Source: Myxocyprinus asiaticus
Taxonomy: Eukaryota > Chordata > Actinopteri > Cypriniformes > Catostomidae
Length of the DNA: 64,000 nt
Assembly (NCBI RefSeq): GCF_019703515.2
Contig: NC_059373.1
Location: 19,244,281-19,308,280, forward strand
Direction of reading: 5' to 3'
The notes below the pieces were generated by a model. The model saw nothing but the letters and a program-made list of their open reading frames with translations, was not told where the DNA came from and searched no databases. The position numbers were made by a program, and so were the translations under genes. Below, piece by piece: positions 50,183-61,880 of the stretch; the first letter of the stretch is position 1, and each line of letters starts with the position of its first letter.

Positions 50183-50857
50183 CTTTAAAAAGATACCATA
50201 TCAGACACAATTTACTTAACATTGCCTCATGTTATTCTCAACCTATATGACTTTCTGTCCTCCATTGAACATAAAAGGAAAAAAGATGTAATGAAGGTTA
50301 ATGGTGATGGAGTCAAACATTCTGCCAAACATCTTTTTTTTTTTCTCCCCAATTTGGAATGCCCAATTCCCAATGCGCTCTAAGTCCTCGTGGTGGCGTA
50401 GTGACTCACCACAATTAAGAGTGATGGAGGACGAATCGCGTCTGAGACTGTCAATCCGCGCATCTTATGTGGCTTGTTGAGCGTGTTACCGCGGAGACAG
50501 CACGCGGAGGCTTCACGCTATTCTCCGCGGCATCCACGCACAACTCACCATGCGCCCCACCGAGAGTGAACCACATTATGGTGACCACAAGGAGGTTACC
50601 CCATATGATTCTACCCTCCCTAGCAACTGGACCAATTTTGGTTGCTTAGGAGACCTGGCTGGAGTCACTCAGCACGCCCTGGACTCGACCTCGCGACTCC
50701 AGGGGTGGTAGACAGCGTCTTTACTCGCTGAGCTACCCAGGCCCCCAAATATCACTTTTTTGTGTTTCACAGAGGAAAGAAAGTCATACAGGTGTGGAAT
50801 AACCTAAGGGTGAGTAAATAATGACATAATTGTCATTTATGGGTAAACTATTCATTT
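50183..50857. mobile_element. TTAA-type MITE, copy 5, split by a SINE
   Basis: The left arm (TATGACTTTCTGTCCTCCAT, ATGAAGGTTAATGGTGATGG) and the right arm (AAGAAAGTCATACAGGTGTG, GAGTAAATAATGACATAATT, ATGGGTAAACTATTC) belong to the fold-back family. The 411-bp SINE at 50334-50744 separates them. The left terminus is degenerate. Confidence 0.7.
50334..50744 (-). mobile_element. tRNA-derived SINE, second HAmo-like copy, inserted in a MITE
   Basis: Reverse orientation of the 39971 copy: tail TTTTCTCCCCAATTTGGAAT at the left, head GCTGAGCTACCCAGGC at the right, with the same body. Flanks CCAAACATC (50325-50333) and CCAAATATC (50745-50753) are a 9-bp target duplication with one mismatch. The A and B boxes are mostly retained. 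Confidence 0.82.
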
Positions 50858-51052
50858 GTGATTTCATATAGGCCTATTAATAATAGGGATAGGAACCAAG
50901 AACTGGTTCTTATTTAGAAACAGTTCCATTAAAAATAAATACAGGAACCGCTCTCAAACTAGCATTTTCCACTGATGCGGACAAAACACCTTACTAAAAT
51001 TCCATTGACAGTGTTTCCTGCAGCGCTATTCAGTGACAGCACTACACCTCTT
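50858..51052. other. No feature recognised
   Basis: Short AT-rich stretch between two transposons; ends with the 8-bp target duplication of the next element. Confidence 0.4.
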
Positions 51053-51632
51053 TAGGGCTGGGTATCGCCAGCCACATCATGATACGATACATATTGCGGT
51101 ACACGTCACAATTCGATATATCGCGATACATCATATCATGGTTGGTTTTCACTTTTAATTTAAATTAAATTGGGTATAGTTCAGAAATAATGTCCATTTT
51201 GCTTGCAAACATTATGAAACAAATTCTCTTTCAGTTAATGCTGTTATTCATTATACAGGGGACCTTCTAACTTGTTAAATTACGGACACATCAATTTTAC
51301 AAATGTTATTTTATCATTAGTTTTCATCATTTTAGTGACATTTTAGCCTTTTTTTTTTTTTTTTAAATGTAGCCGATATATTACATCAATAAATATGGTG
51401 TATTGAAATTGCATATATTATATTGCATATATACAGTATATTGTTACATGTTTGTTGTTTACATGCCTAATTTGTACTATTCACAAGTATTTACTTAGAT
51501 ATATAGAACAAGTGCTCTGACTGCACTGAAAATATCATGATATATCACGATACATGGATCTAAGTATCGATACAATATCATGAGAAAAAGTATGGCAATA
51601 TATCGATATTTGATTGTATCGACACAGCCCTA
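51053..51632. mobile_element. hAT-type MITE with perfect 8-bp target duplication
   Basis: Ends TAGGGCTGGGTATCG and, inverted, CGACACAGCCCTA. Flanked by CACCTCTT at 51045-51052 and again at 51633-51640. Both subterminal regions are rich in CGATATATCG / ATATCATGATA words. 580 bp, no coding frame. An 8-bp duplication is the hAT signature. Confidence 0.88.
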
Positions 51633-51640
51633 CACCTCTT

Positions 51641-52583
51641 CTGAATCAACGATGCAAAACACAGCGTTACCAGAGTAGTCCAACTCTTGAACGACAATAG
51701 CAATTTGAGTCAGTTTTCAAATTTACAGAGGGACCATGAGCAGTGTAGTCCAATTCCCGAACGAATGATTCTTGTCAGTTCTTTGAATCTACCATGGGAA
51801 ACATGGAGCATAACCAGTGTAGTCTGACTCCTGAACAAATTACTTTGAGCTGGTTTTTTTCACTGAATCAAAAACACATACAGCGCAACCAAACAAATAA
51901 ATCTTAAGGTTTCCAAACAAATGTCTCTTATGACAGGTTATTTTTAGTTAATTGAAAACATTTAAACATTAGTTGGAGTGGTTACTGAATTAATCTCACT
52001 GACTTGCAAGTTATGACTTCTGTTCTGACCAATAAGAAATGAACCAAGAACTGTTATTGTGTTATGATGTTGTCCTAAGGCTTGTGAGACTTAAACCAGG
52101 CAGTGTAGTTACCGACTTGTGGTTTATTTAACAAAGTGTTGTTAATTATACACACTATGAGTTTTGTTGCATGTAATGGAATTTTATTAAAAATCACACC
52201 ACATTTTTGTTTGTTTACAGGCCTGTCGTGATTATTAAAAAATCGTTTGATTGTGGTTATTAGATCTAACTGCAGTTATTGGAGGCAACACCGATTATCA
52301 TCACATTTTACAGTCCAAATAAAGGAATTTTAAGCGTATATATAAATGCCATGAACAACCCGTTTGTGTGTCTCATTTTCCAGTATTTGTATTATGCATT
52401 ATATGAGCACTCCAACTGAACCCTGACTGTATCCCTGAGCTCCTAAAGAGCATGTGAAGATTAACCACTCCTGACTCGCAGCATTTACACCTATAAAAAG
52501 TCTCCGGAAAGACATAAAAAATAAACTTTGTCATCTTTTAAACGTCTGATGATAAAAGTTGTTTGAAGATGCAAAAGTCACCA
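51641..52583. other. No gene recognised
   Basis: Contains repeated phrases of GTAGTCCAACTC / GTAGTCTGACTC with AACGA or AACAAAT at 51679-51845 (three imperfect units about 75-80 bases apart) and, at 52220-52320, a CTGTCGTGATTATTAAAAAA patch like a decayed hAT end. Confidence 0.4.
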
Positions 52584-53425
52584 CACTGTAAAAAATTATT
52601 AATTTTAACGGCAAAAATGTGAAAATGCTACAGAAAATAACTTTTCAACATATAGAGTAAAACATTCGATACATGTAATTTTTATGGTAAATTATTGTAA
52701 AAAATTATGGCTTTTAAATGTTAAAGTATGATTTCACCATTTAAGTAACAGTAAAAATGTATATTATGTTTAACAATAGAAAACATTTACTTTTCACAGT
52801 TATCTATTCTTAAAATTAGTGAAAAACAAGAATCGGGCTTTCCCAGAAATCCCTGCGTGACCCAACCAATTTCATAACATTTTATGGGAATAGTTATGTT
52901 ATTATATAATTGTTTTCTTATTTTTTAATATCAGTTATGTACTTTGAGGTGTTCTATGTTATATTTTAAGCTGTTTAGTTAATGTTTACTGCATTATTTT
53001 AGTGTCACATGTGTTACCCTGATTGAGCTTTGTGTTTGTGTGGGTAACACTGTCTCTACATGTGTGTTGGTCATTGTTCCTGGAAGGGCCTCTCTCTAGA
53101 TGAATTTCATGTCAGCATGTGGCCTTCTGTTGTCACTACGGTGATTAACAATACATTTTAAAGTGAAATGCAGATTAATACACTTCCAGAAGGTTAGTGT
53201 ATCAAGTTTATATAAATTTAATAAAATGATAGCGGTCACCATTTTATTTGCGGTAAATTCCTTGCAACCACAGCTGCCAGATTTTAACAGTAAATTTAAC
53301 AGTTTTCTTTCAAGTGTACCATAAACCAATTAACATTTGTACTGCATTTATTTTTTTTTACAGTGAATTTTTGCCAACTCCAGTTGCCAATTTTTCAGGA
53401 TATTTAACAGGATATTTTTACAGTG
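52584..53425. mobile_element. Non-autonomous DNA element with CACTGTAAAAA ends
   Basis: Left CACTGTAAAAAATTATT and right inverted ATATTTTTACAGTG bound an AT-rich interior with repeated ATTTTAACGGCAAAAATG / TTTAACAGTAAATTTAACAG-type words. Elements with these ends are frequent in teleosts. No transposase frame. Confidence 0.55.
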
Positions 53426-54296
53426 CACAGATGTTTTCTGTAGCAGACAGTTTGTAAAACTTTGACCCTTGCTGATACAAGTGACGTGCATGATTCAAAT
53501 CAGACTATTATTCTTACAGCTCCCTTAAACCAAGTATCAAGTTCTTATACAGTTACCAGCCATTGGTGAGCAACTCCAAAGCTAATTTTTACTTGCATTT
53601 GGCACTTGAAAAGAGTAAGATTGGACCCTGTATTTCTCACAAAGGCAGAGCCATCAAATTTTTAAAGTGTGATGAACCCCATCTGAGGTAGTCAATAAAT
53701 AAAATAAACACATTTTGAATGTTCATAGTTGATGGTCTTGGACACATCTGTGCTCCCCTCTCCGTTTGAGGTCATGCAGAATTCAAACATTTGCCCTGGG
53801 AGGCCATAACTCTAGATTGATTCTAGAGTATCTGCAAGCAAGGGATTCTGTGTTTAATGTGATGCACTGGACAGAAGGTGGGATCAAAGGTGTGTGGACA
53901 CACGTATCGTTCAGGAGTAGAGCAGTGTGGTACTGCACTCCTGCACTAATAGACCACGTAAATGGCAGCAGTACAGACAGACAGAGACAGACAAAGAGAT
54001 ATTCTCTTATCTGTGGGTTGACTAATGATGCTCTTTGTGATATTAGCTTGAGAGCATTGCACCAGCCTTGATACAAGACTTCAGCAGAGTGCAGTGATTT
54101 CACAAACACACAAAATCAAAATTTTCAAAGCCAAAATACATTTTGGAAAGGGGTATGTTTTAAGACTTAATTAATATTAGTTCCAGCTCCTGAACAGCTG
54201 AGCTCTTTCTCTTCAAGATGTGTCTAATCGTGGCCAGTACAGTACAGTATAGTATATGGTAGGGCAGGTATAGTTACCTTGCTGAGCCACAATATT
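53426..54296. other. No gene recognised
   Basis: Two open frames overlap on opposite strands around 53766-54109, without recognisable domain or splice support; treated as chance. Confidence 0.4.
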
Positions 54297-54671
54297 TTTT
54301 CTTTTTTAAAATAAAATTTGGCATGCCTAATTCCGTGGAAGACGAATCTTAGTTGCCTCCGAGTCTAAGACAGTCAATCTGCGCATCTTATCACGTGGCT
54401 TGTTGAGCGCGTTACTGTGGAGACCTAGCGCGTGTGGAGGCTTCACGCTATTCTCCACGGCATCCACGCATAACTTACCACAAGCCCCACCGAGAGCGAG
54501 AACCACATTATAGTGACCACAAGGAGGTTAACCCAACGTGACTCTACCCACCCTAGCAACCTAGCCAATTGGTTGCTTAGGAAGCCTGACTGGAGTTACT
54601 CAGCATGCCTTGGATTCAAACTTGCAACTCCAGGTGTGGTACTCAGTGTCTTTACTTGCTGAGCTACCCAG
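54297..54671 (-). mobile_element. tRNA-derived SINE, third HAmo-like copy, degenerate
   Basis: Same orientation as the 50334 copy: CACGCTATTCTCCACGGCAT, GACCACAAGGAGGTTA, ending at GCTGAGCTACCCAG. It lacks about 35-40 bases near the tail (between AATTCC and GAAGACGAATC) and has many substitutions, so it is older than the other two. No clear target duplication. Confidence 0.78.
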
Positions 54672-54982
54672 AAAGAAAGAAGGCTTTTAAATGTGTGTGA
54701 GATTACAAGCGAGATTAATCTGTATTCACTAACTGGACAGGTTTTTGGTTCCAGTAAGACTAAGACCTCTGTTACCCAAGATAAAGGACGCGTCACATTG
54801 TAATTTGGACTTTCTCTTATGTAGTGATATCTATGAGAAAATGTTTACTTCCTGTCATTCTAGCAAGCAACAGTACTAGTTATTTTTAATACTCGGCAAT
54901 ATATTTTCAGTATCTCATTATTCAGCACAGAAGCTGAACTTCAATGCAAAAGATGGCACTCGACAGCTTCAAGGCCATCAAA

Positions 54983-55798
54983 AGCCTGGTCTCATGAAAT
55001 TTTGAACATGACAACTTTTTTGCAATTAAAAATGTATGTGATGTATATCACGTTTGGCTGCAGGTTTCTAATGAAATGTCCAGCTGGGGGCAACAAAAAT
55101 GGTGTCATATTCAGATGGGGTTTTAAGGAGAATTTTAGATAATTTTTTAAAACATACCTCACTAACCTAAAACTTTTGCCTGAACCTAACCAATAGTGTT
55201 TTAAAATATAAATGAGACATTTAAAAAAGACATCATTACCAAATCAACGCCTAAACTTAACCATTAGTGTTTTAAAATACATGAGAAGTTAAAAAGGACA
55301 TCCTTACCTTATCAGTGACTAAATCTATCCATTAGTGTTTTAAAATGCAGAAGCGAAATGAAAAAGCACAATTTCTGAATTTTCATTCCTCATTTCGTGC
55401 CGCTTCTATGACTCTGTAATGTCACGCGCCAGCTTGTACCGCGGTCCTTCGACTCGGACTCCCTATCAGGTTAGCTACCGCACAAGCCATTCGTGTTGGA
55501 ATAAGTGTATATATGTAGGTGAGTCTGTAATACAAGTATTATTATTTTTCAAAAGATGCGTTACAGTAAAAGTGTGTTGATATAAAATAGCAGTGTCTGA
55601 GTAACAGAGAGAAAAATAAGTATTTATAAAGTCATAATCAGCAATTAAAGTCATGATTTGAGTGAAAGTGAATCCAACACACAGTTGTTGTAGCATCTCG
55701 TATTCATTGCACCTGGAAACTGCAGGGAGACGTGGAGACACATATAAGTTTTGTAAACACGTATATACAGTCACGTTTTCACTATGAGACCAGGTTGC
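54983..55798. mobile_element. Inverted-repeat element with tRNA-like interior, copy 2
   Basis: Left AGCCTGGTCTCATGAAATTT and right inverted ACTATGAGACCAGGTTG match the ends at 11104-11481. The inner block (TTAGCTACCGCACAAGCC, TGTATATATGTAGGTGAGTC, GTAATACAAGTATTA) aligns with the shorter copy. The left half holds three TTAGTGTTTTAAAAT-centred units about 65-70 bp apart (about 55190-55350), absent in copy 1. Confidence 0.65.
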
Positions 55799-56372
55799 CA
55801 TCAAGGTCAGGGGTGTCAAAGACACGGCCTGTGCACGAGTCCAATCTGACTTGCAGAATAATTTGTGGAGGAAATAAAATCATTTATTATATCAGTATCA
55901 TAAAATATAAATTTTTTTAGGTACAGCAAAGCAGTGATATTCCAGTGGGATTTTTTTTTTTTTTTTTTTATCTGGAGAAAAGTGCCTCGCAAATCCCAGT
56001 ACCAAACACTAAAATTACACCTGAGTGAACTTACAGAACAAGTTCAAACTGTAGTTTATATAAAACACACAGTACTGTAGTTATTCATAAAACCCAATTA
56101 AGCTCCCGAGACCCACAAGTGACTGGTCTTAAAAAAAACTTATTGTAGGGACATCCCTAATTACAAATTAAATTGAGCTGTAATTGGTCCCCTGATGACT
56201 TCATCATCTCTCTATCATCCCATTATGTCTTGTGTCATCATTTCATCATTCGCCCTAGTTTACAGTTAACCATCTTCTGACATGGTTTTATCTTACATCC
56301 ACTGTTTCATTATAATGCAACATTTAATCTAAGAGATCCAACTCGGTTTAATTAGCACAAAAACATCTGTGC
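55799..56372. other. No gene recognised
   Basis: Contains a T-run at 55951-55970 and AT-rich sequence. The start (CAGGGGTGTCAAAGACACGG) resembles a transposon terminus but no partner was found. Confidence 0.4.
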
Positions 56373-57086
56373 TCTGTTCCCAAACCTAGTGTGCTGTCTA
56401 TGGAGGAAGCATTGTAAGTCATCATAGATGCGCTACCCAACAAAAAGGCAGTTCCAAAAGGTAGTCATCTTAAAGGGATAGTTCACCCAAAAATTAAAAT
56501 TCATTCACTGGGTCTGTTCCAAAACCTTGTGAGCATCCTCTGGAGGCAGCATTTTAAGACACCATAGGCACGCTCCCAACACGGAGGCTGTTCAAAAAGG
56601 TCTCTTAATTATGCTGCCTCCTAAGATATCTAATTTTGGCCAATTCTAAAGGTAGTATCAGATGTATCCTTCCCCAGGTAGGAGATCCCAGAATGCACCG
56701 TGATGAGCTCTGAAGTCAGAGTTTAGATACACTTAGGTTGAAGTCATTAAAACTAATTTTTTAACCACTCCACATATTTCATATTAGAACACTATAGTTT
56801 TGGGAAGTCGTTTAGGACATCTACTTTGTGCATGACCCGAGTAATTTTTCCAGCAATTGTTTACAGACATTGTTTCACTTTTAATTGACTATATCACAAT
56901 TCCAGTGGGTCAGAAGTTTACATACACTAAGTTGACTGTGCCTTTAAGCAGCTTGGAAAAGTCCAGAAAACGATGTCAAACCTTTAGGCAATTAGCTTCT
57001 GATAGGCTAACTGGCGTCAACTGGAGGTGTACTTGTGGATGTATTTTAAGGCCTACCTTCAAACTCAGTGCCTCTTTGCTTGACAT

Positions 57087-57228
57087 CATGAAAAAAAAAT
57101 CATAAGAAATCAGCCAAGAAAATTGTGGACTTCCACAAGTCTGGTTCATCCTTGGGAGCAATTTCCAAATGCCTGAAGGTACGCACGTATAAACACCATG
57201 GGACCATGCAGCCATCATACCGTGATAC
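57087..57228 (+). pseudogene. 5' fragment of a Tc1 transposase
   Basis: The DNA matches the start of the gene (an ATG and A-rich codons, then AAGAAAATTGTGGACTTCCA and CATCCTTGGGAGCAATTTCC), encoding the paired-like helix-turn-helix. Shifts and stops are present, and about 24 bases before AAACACCATGGGACC appear deleted. The C-terminal counterpart is at 59403-59460 (AGGCTTCCCAAAACGTTTGA). Confidence 0.7.
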
Positions 57229-57234
57229 AATTTG

Positions 57235-59402
57235 TAGATTCTTTGTAATCTTCAAAGAGCGCATTTGACATCTGAACCACTAAATGGAGGCTGGGTGGCT
57301 GCTCCTGGGTCCTAGTGCCTGCCCAATCCAACCTCTGTCAGTGCGACTTATGTTTTTTTTTCTCTCTATCAACAACACGATTTTGACCTGGTGCGACTTA
57401 TGGTCTTTATTTCCGGATAATAGAGTAAATAAATAAAAAAATAAAAAATACATGTATTTGCTGTTGCGTTGCAAGAATTAATTTGCAAGAACAAATCTAC
57501 AAATTGGAAAAGACATAAATTTGTTGTTTTCCATTATCCAGTTAGCGCTCTTTGCTTCTGTGACCCCATTATACAGCGTACCCATGTTACTTGCATTTTT
57601 TGCATAGCCGAATTTCAAACATTACGAGTTCATGCTACTAAGACAGACAGAAAACATGGACAAGTTCTTGAAAAGGAAAACTAATCGACGATGGCTATGT
57701 GGGATAGTGGTGTGCCATGGGTTTTTTTAATCGCAAAAAGTGTGCTGTGGCAGAAAAAAGGTTGGGAAACACTGACCTAAACCACAAGGAGTTCATCTGC
57801 AAAAAAGTGTCCAAAAGAAAACACACAGTAATATGTAAATTCTGCAATGCAATGCTTACCAAAATGGTTGGGACCATGTCAAACTTTTATCGGCGCTCAG
57901 AAAGGAAGCATAAAGATAGGTAAGCTAAGTTGAAGTGATGCTAGCAAAGCTAACTAGCTAATGTTAGCAATCTGCCTCTTGCTGCATTCCATTCAACTCT
58001 GAAAGTCGGATTTTCCAAATTCCTACTGGGAAAAGTGCAATGGAACGCCACTTGAAGTCATAGTTACCACTTGGAAAGTCGTGCGGAAATTTTAAACTCA
58101 ACGAGTTTAAACTCACTCGATTTCACCGAGACGCAGGTGCGTGACGTCACACAATCTTGTCGGCACCCAGGAAGATATACAAAATAAGTTAAACATTTTA
58201 TATTTTTATTAAATAATATCGATAAATTAGTCAAAGTTCCTACATTACATGATAATAAAGCTTGTTTAACAAACGTTAGCAGAGTAGCAGTTGTTCAAAT
58301 CATGGTAAACTATACTCTCTTTTGATAATCGTACACCTGTAGCACAAATGCTAGCGTTGCAGATAGTTTATGAATTGGGTTGCTAGGAGACAAAGCTACC
58401 TAATTTAGTTAACATATATTGAGCGATGTAGCTAATGCAGTGTTAACTTTGTGAGACTGAGGGGGCAGGGCATGTAGTGACATTGTTGTTCCCAAGTTAC
58501 GTTTTTGCTAGTGATAAACAATGACGAGACAGGCCAAATAAAGCTATGTAGCTAATGTATATAAAGTTACGTTACATCAACGTTAACTAATGTCAACTCC
58601 AATGATAAACGCTATACACTGCGGTAACGCTCCCTCGCTTGGGTGAGAGAGCTAGAGATGTGACAGCAGAGAGTGGAGACAGAGTAATGCGCCTCCACTT
58701 ATATGAAAAATTGACATTTTAAATAGGCTGCTTTGCTTATGTTTGGCATTCTTTGTTCTATTTTCTAGATTTAGCTATGTGGTTAGTAAATTGCACTCAT
58801 TTATACAAGGCTTGTTGTTGGTTCAAAAACAACAAAAAATTTACTATAATGTTTAAGAAAAGATAGAGAAAAGTGAAGACTTAAGTATTGAATAATTGTT
58901 TGATATATTCTGTATTTAATGATGGTTTCTAGGGGAAGAGTCATCCAGAAAAAACCTGATGCGATGCTAGCACAAAAATTTTATTGTTTTAGGTGGATGG
59001 TAAAACTTGGAAAAGGAGTGTTGAATAAAGATGGTTAAGTTGATTTCAGCTCCTTAGTGTTTGTTTGCATTTGTTTGCTCATAGAAAACAAAGGAAAATT
59101 CACACATAAAATTTACATCTGCAATGCTTTTTGATTATTTTATTAAGACATTTCTCATGGTACACTGATACACACACACACAGCAATAAAAGAGGTGAAT
59201 AGAGGAATCTTAATTTATTTTCTGTGGGTGTTTTTATGGGAATGTGGATCTTTCAGATCAATGAGGAGTGCCTATGGTTTGCATGTTCCATATTTTATCG
59301 TAAGTGTGTCATGCAGTGTGGGACTCGCACTGGTCTGGTCTTGGTCTAGTCTCGGTCTCAATACACTCTGGGGTCTTGGTCTTGGCTACAACACTAACTT
59401 AT
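57235..59402. mobile_element. Foreign DNA inside the Tc1 element: hAT-like relics
   Basis: Between the Tc1 gene halves lie GTGCGACTTATG phrases with TTCCGGATAATAGAGTAAAT (57340-57430), a hAT-like terminus GGTTGGGAAACACTG (57763-57777), a BED-finger-like frame, promoter- or intron-like DNA, and at the right edge TCTGGTCTTGGTCTAGTCTC with ACAACACTAACTT. More than one insertion is probable; single boundaries are not resolved. Confidence 0.5.
57717..57923 (+). pseudogene. BED-type zinc finger fragment (hAT-transposase-like)
   Basis: The frame contains KEFICKKVSKRKHTVICKFC followed by NAMLTKMVGTMSNFYRR and RKHK. The CKFC pair, about 25 residues before a final His, is arranged as in BED fingers of hAT transposases. 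No catalytic domain follows within the next kilobase. A short fragment; the identification is moderate. Confidence 0.4.
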
Positions 59403-60547
59403 TGTGAGAAGGCTTCCCAAAACGTTTGACCCAAGGTAAACAATTTAAAGGCAATGCAGGGAATGTTTTCTACGATAAAATTTCAGGAACTGTGAAAAAA
59501 TGAGAAATTGGGAGTTTAAATGTATTTGACTAAGGTGTACGTAAACTTCTCACTTCAACTGTAAATATACTTATAATCTATTCAATACTGAAAAGTATTG
59601 ATAAATAACAGTTTAATATGATACAAAACTGATTATTTTACCCAAAATGTGGGTGTGCTGTGCATATTTATGCTCATTAGAGGATTGCATTGTTTCTCTC
59701 ACGTCACCCATATTGAAATCAGTTGCGAGTCAAGTGTCCCGTGCGCTGCGCGTGAGTAGCACTATTTGAATGATGTGCGGAGCTGCCGCCTATGTAGTGC
59801 GTTCAAAATGGCTGTCTTATGAAGCATCGTTTCAGTAAGGATGCTGCCATAGAAGACAGCTCCCTATGTAGGAAGGAGACAGCGCGGCAGCTCACTAAGT
59901 TTTGGAACAGACCCATATTTTACTCACCCCTGTGCTGTTATAACCCCATATGACTATTTTTCTTAACACAAAGGGAGGAATTCTGAAAATGTTTTGTGCT
60001 CAATTATGTTATACAATGGCAGTTTATGAAGACCACCTCTTCAAGCTTCATAAATTGTTGTCTGCGACTGATGCTTTGTTCTGAAGGCATACAATAAGGT
60101 TTGGTGAAAAACAAACCGAAATCTAATGTATCACCATCGACCATTGCTGTCCTGTGTACATTCATGAAAGTGTGCAAAAGCAACAGAATACGAAGCACCC
60201 GATCGCGACATGGGGTGTGTACTTTTACAGTATTAAGCTTGAAGAGGTGGTCACCATAAACTGCTTTTGTATGATATTACTGAGCAGAGCATTTTTTCAA
60301 AATGTCTCCCTTTGTGTCAAGATAAAGAACGTCATATGTGTTTAACCACAGGGGGGTGAGTAATTGACAGAATGTTCATTTTTTGGTAAATTATCAATTT
60401 AATTATGCTTCCCCCTAAAATACATCGCTTTGGCCAAATTCTAAGGCAGCACTGCATGTATTCTTTGTAGAGAAGGCAATCTAAGAATGCATTGTGATGT
60501 TTTTTTTTTTAAAAATGTTGATTATAAACTTACATTTCATTCAATAC

Positions 60548-61519
60548 TAGGGCTGGGTAAAAATATAGATTTTCCAATGCATCACGATCTTAATTTGAAC
60601 ATTCTCGATATCGATGCTTAAATTCTAGAATTCTCAATCTTTAACCCCCTAAAATGCAAGTTAATTACTCACATATGCGACCAATTTTTTTTTTTTAATA
60701 ATGTCTGCGATTAGCCACTGGCTGAAACATTTTCAGAATTCACTCACCAGTGCTTGAGTAGTATATTGGTGAAGAAGTGTAGCACTGGGATCCTTTTGCT
60801 GTCTGTTGAGAGTGTAATAAGTTTGGTTTTGGTTTGACTTGTTCCATGTAATCAGAGTATAATGTGTGTACAAAGCAACACGCAATGCATTTGCCACTGA
60901 ATAATGTCTTTTTTAATATCTTTTATGTTCTTTACAGTCAGCTGTTGATCAAAAACAATTTTTTTTTACTCTAATCACAAATAGCATGGATGCTGGTAAA
61001 GAAGCCATTCCAGTCCTCTCTCAACTATGTGTGTGTTCAACCAAAGCATGGAGACGCTTTAGCACGTGATCTACAAATCATTGTAATTGTTGTAAATATA
61101 TCAAATTATGCATGCAAACTATAAACATGTAACAAAATACAATGTGTGCAATATTATATATAAAATTCCAAGACATCATATTGATGGAATACATGGATTT
61201 GTACTTTTTTAAAAAGCTCAAATGTGACAAATGATTAAAAAAAAGATATGATAAATAACATTTTATAAACTAATAATAATATTAGAGATAACCAAATTGT
61301 AATTTGTAAAATTATTATTTTTGAATATGTACCTAGTTACAAATTTCCTGTATAATTAACAACATTAGCTGAGAATATATACTTTTTTCATCTGTAAACA
61401 AAATGGACATTATAACTTAAATACACCAATATGCATCCATATTGAATCAAATTCTAATTGAATCAAGAGTGTGAGACTCGGAATCGAATCGATCTGAAAA
61501 TGATCAATACTCAGCCCTA
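60548..61519. mobile_element. hAT-type element with perfect 8-bp target duplication
   Basis: Ends TAGGGCTGGGTAAAAATAT and, inverted, AATACTCAGCCCTA. Flanked by TTCAATAC at 60540-60547 and at 61520-61527. The same octamer occurs once at the equivalent site of the inner fold-back copy (59581-59588), an unoccupied target. 972 bp with TATCGATGC / GAATCGATC subterminal words and no transposase. Confidence 0.9.
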
Positions 61520-61752
61520 TTCAATACTAAAGTATTTTTTTAAAGTTGTGTGATTAAAAGTTTTATCCAATATTGTTACATATTTTATGCATATTAAAGT
61601 ATCGCGCAGTTAGCTTAGCAATATGCTAGCGCTTAATATCAACTGCTGGTTGAGCCTCCAATTTGGAGCGCTATTTGTGTGGCGTGCGGAGTTGCTGCCC
61701 ATCTACAGCCTTCCAAATCAGTTGCTTATAAGGTTCCAAGACTGTTAGGATG

Positions 61753-61880
61753 CTACCTTAGGCCAAGTCCACACAAATCTGTTTTCATTTGAAAAAATGC
61801 TTCATTTTTGTTAGTGTGGACGTGGAGTAAACATAGTGAAATTTATGCATTTTCAAACAAAACGTATTAGTGTGGAAGCT
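61753..61880. mobile_element. Short insertion in the right arm of the outer fold-back
   Basis: GCCAAGTCCACACAAATCTG and ACGTATTAGTGTGGAAGCTG bound about 130 bases that are missing from the inner copy. The ends are inverted (TCCACACAAAT / ATTAGTGTGGA), as in a small hAT-like MITE. Boundaries approximate. Confidence 0.5.

Larger units (their letters stand above)
56708..59561 (+). mobile_element. Tc1 transposon of the salmonid/Sleeping-Beauty-like type, interrupted
   Basis: The left end has two direct repeats within the inverted repeat: TAGATACACTTAGGTTGAAG near 56723 and GTGGGTCAGAAGTTTACATA near 56907, about 185 bp apart. This is the IR/DR structure typical of this Tc1 group. The right end TTAAATGTATTTGACTAAGG to CTTCAACTG lies at 59514-59561, followed by TA. 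Transposase fragments are at both sides. A large foreign segment (about 57235-59402) replaces the gene's middle. Confidence 0.85.
56512..59912. mobile_element. Inner copy of the fold-back family
   Basis: Left GGGTCTGTTCCAAAACCTTG and right GCTCACTAAGTTTTGGAACA, then GACCC. Sequence 56512-56707 plus 59562-59912 aligns with the outer copy. A Tc1 element fills 56708-59561. It lacks the TTAA MITE and the hAT insertion that the outer copy carries. Confidence 0.78.
56470..60402. mobile_element. TTAA-type MITE, copy 6, inserted in the outer fold-back copy
   Basis: Left TTAAAGGGATAGTTCACCCA at 56470; right TTTTGGTAAATTATCAATTT, TTAA at 60399-60402. The TTAA occurs once in the matching place of the inner copy (56605-56608, CTCTTAATTATGCTGC), which shows the empty site. 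Inside the MITE, after about 40 bases, lies the inner fold-back copy (56512-59912). Confidence 0.8.

Noticed and set aside
53766..54109. Overlapping open frames on both strands as a gene
   Set aside because: No domain, no GC3 signal, no splice sites; both strands open by chance.
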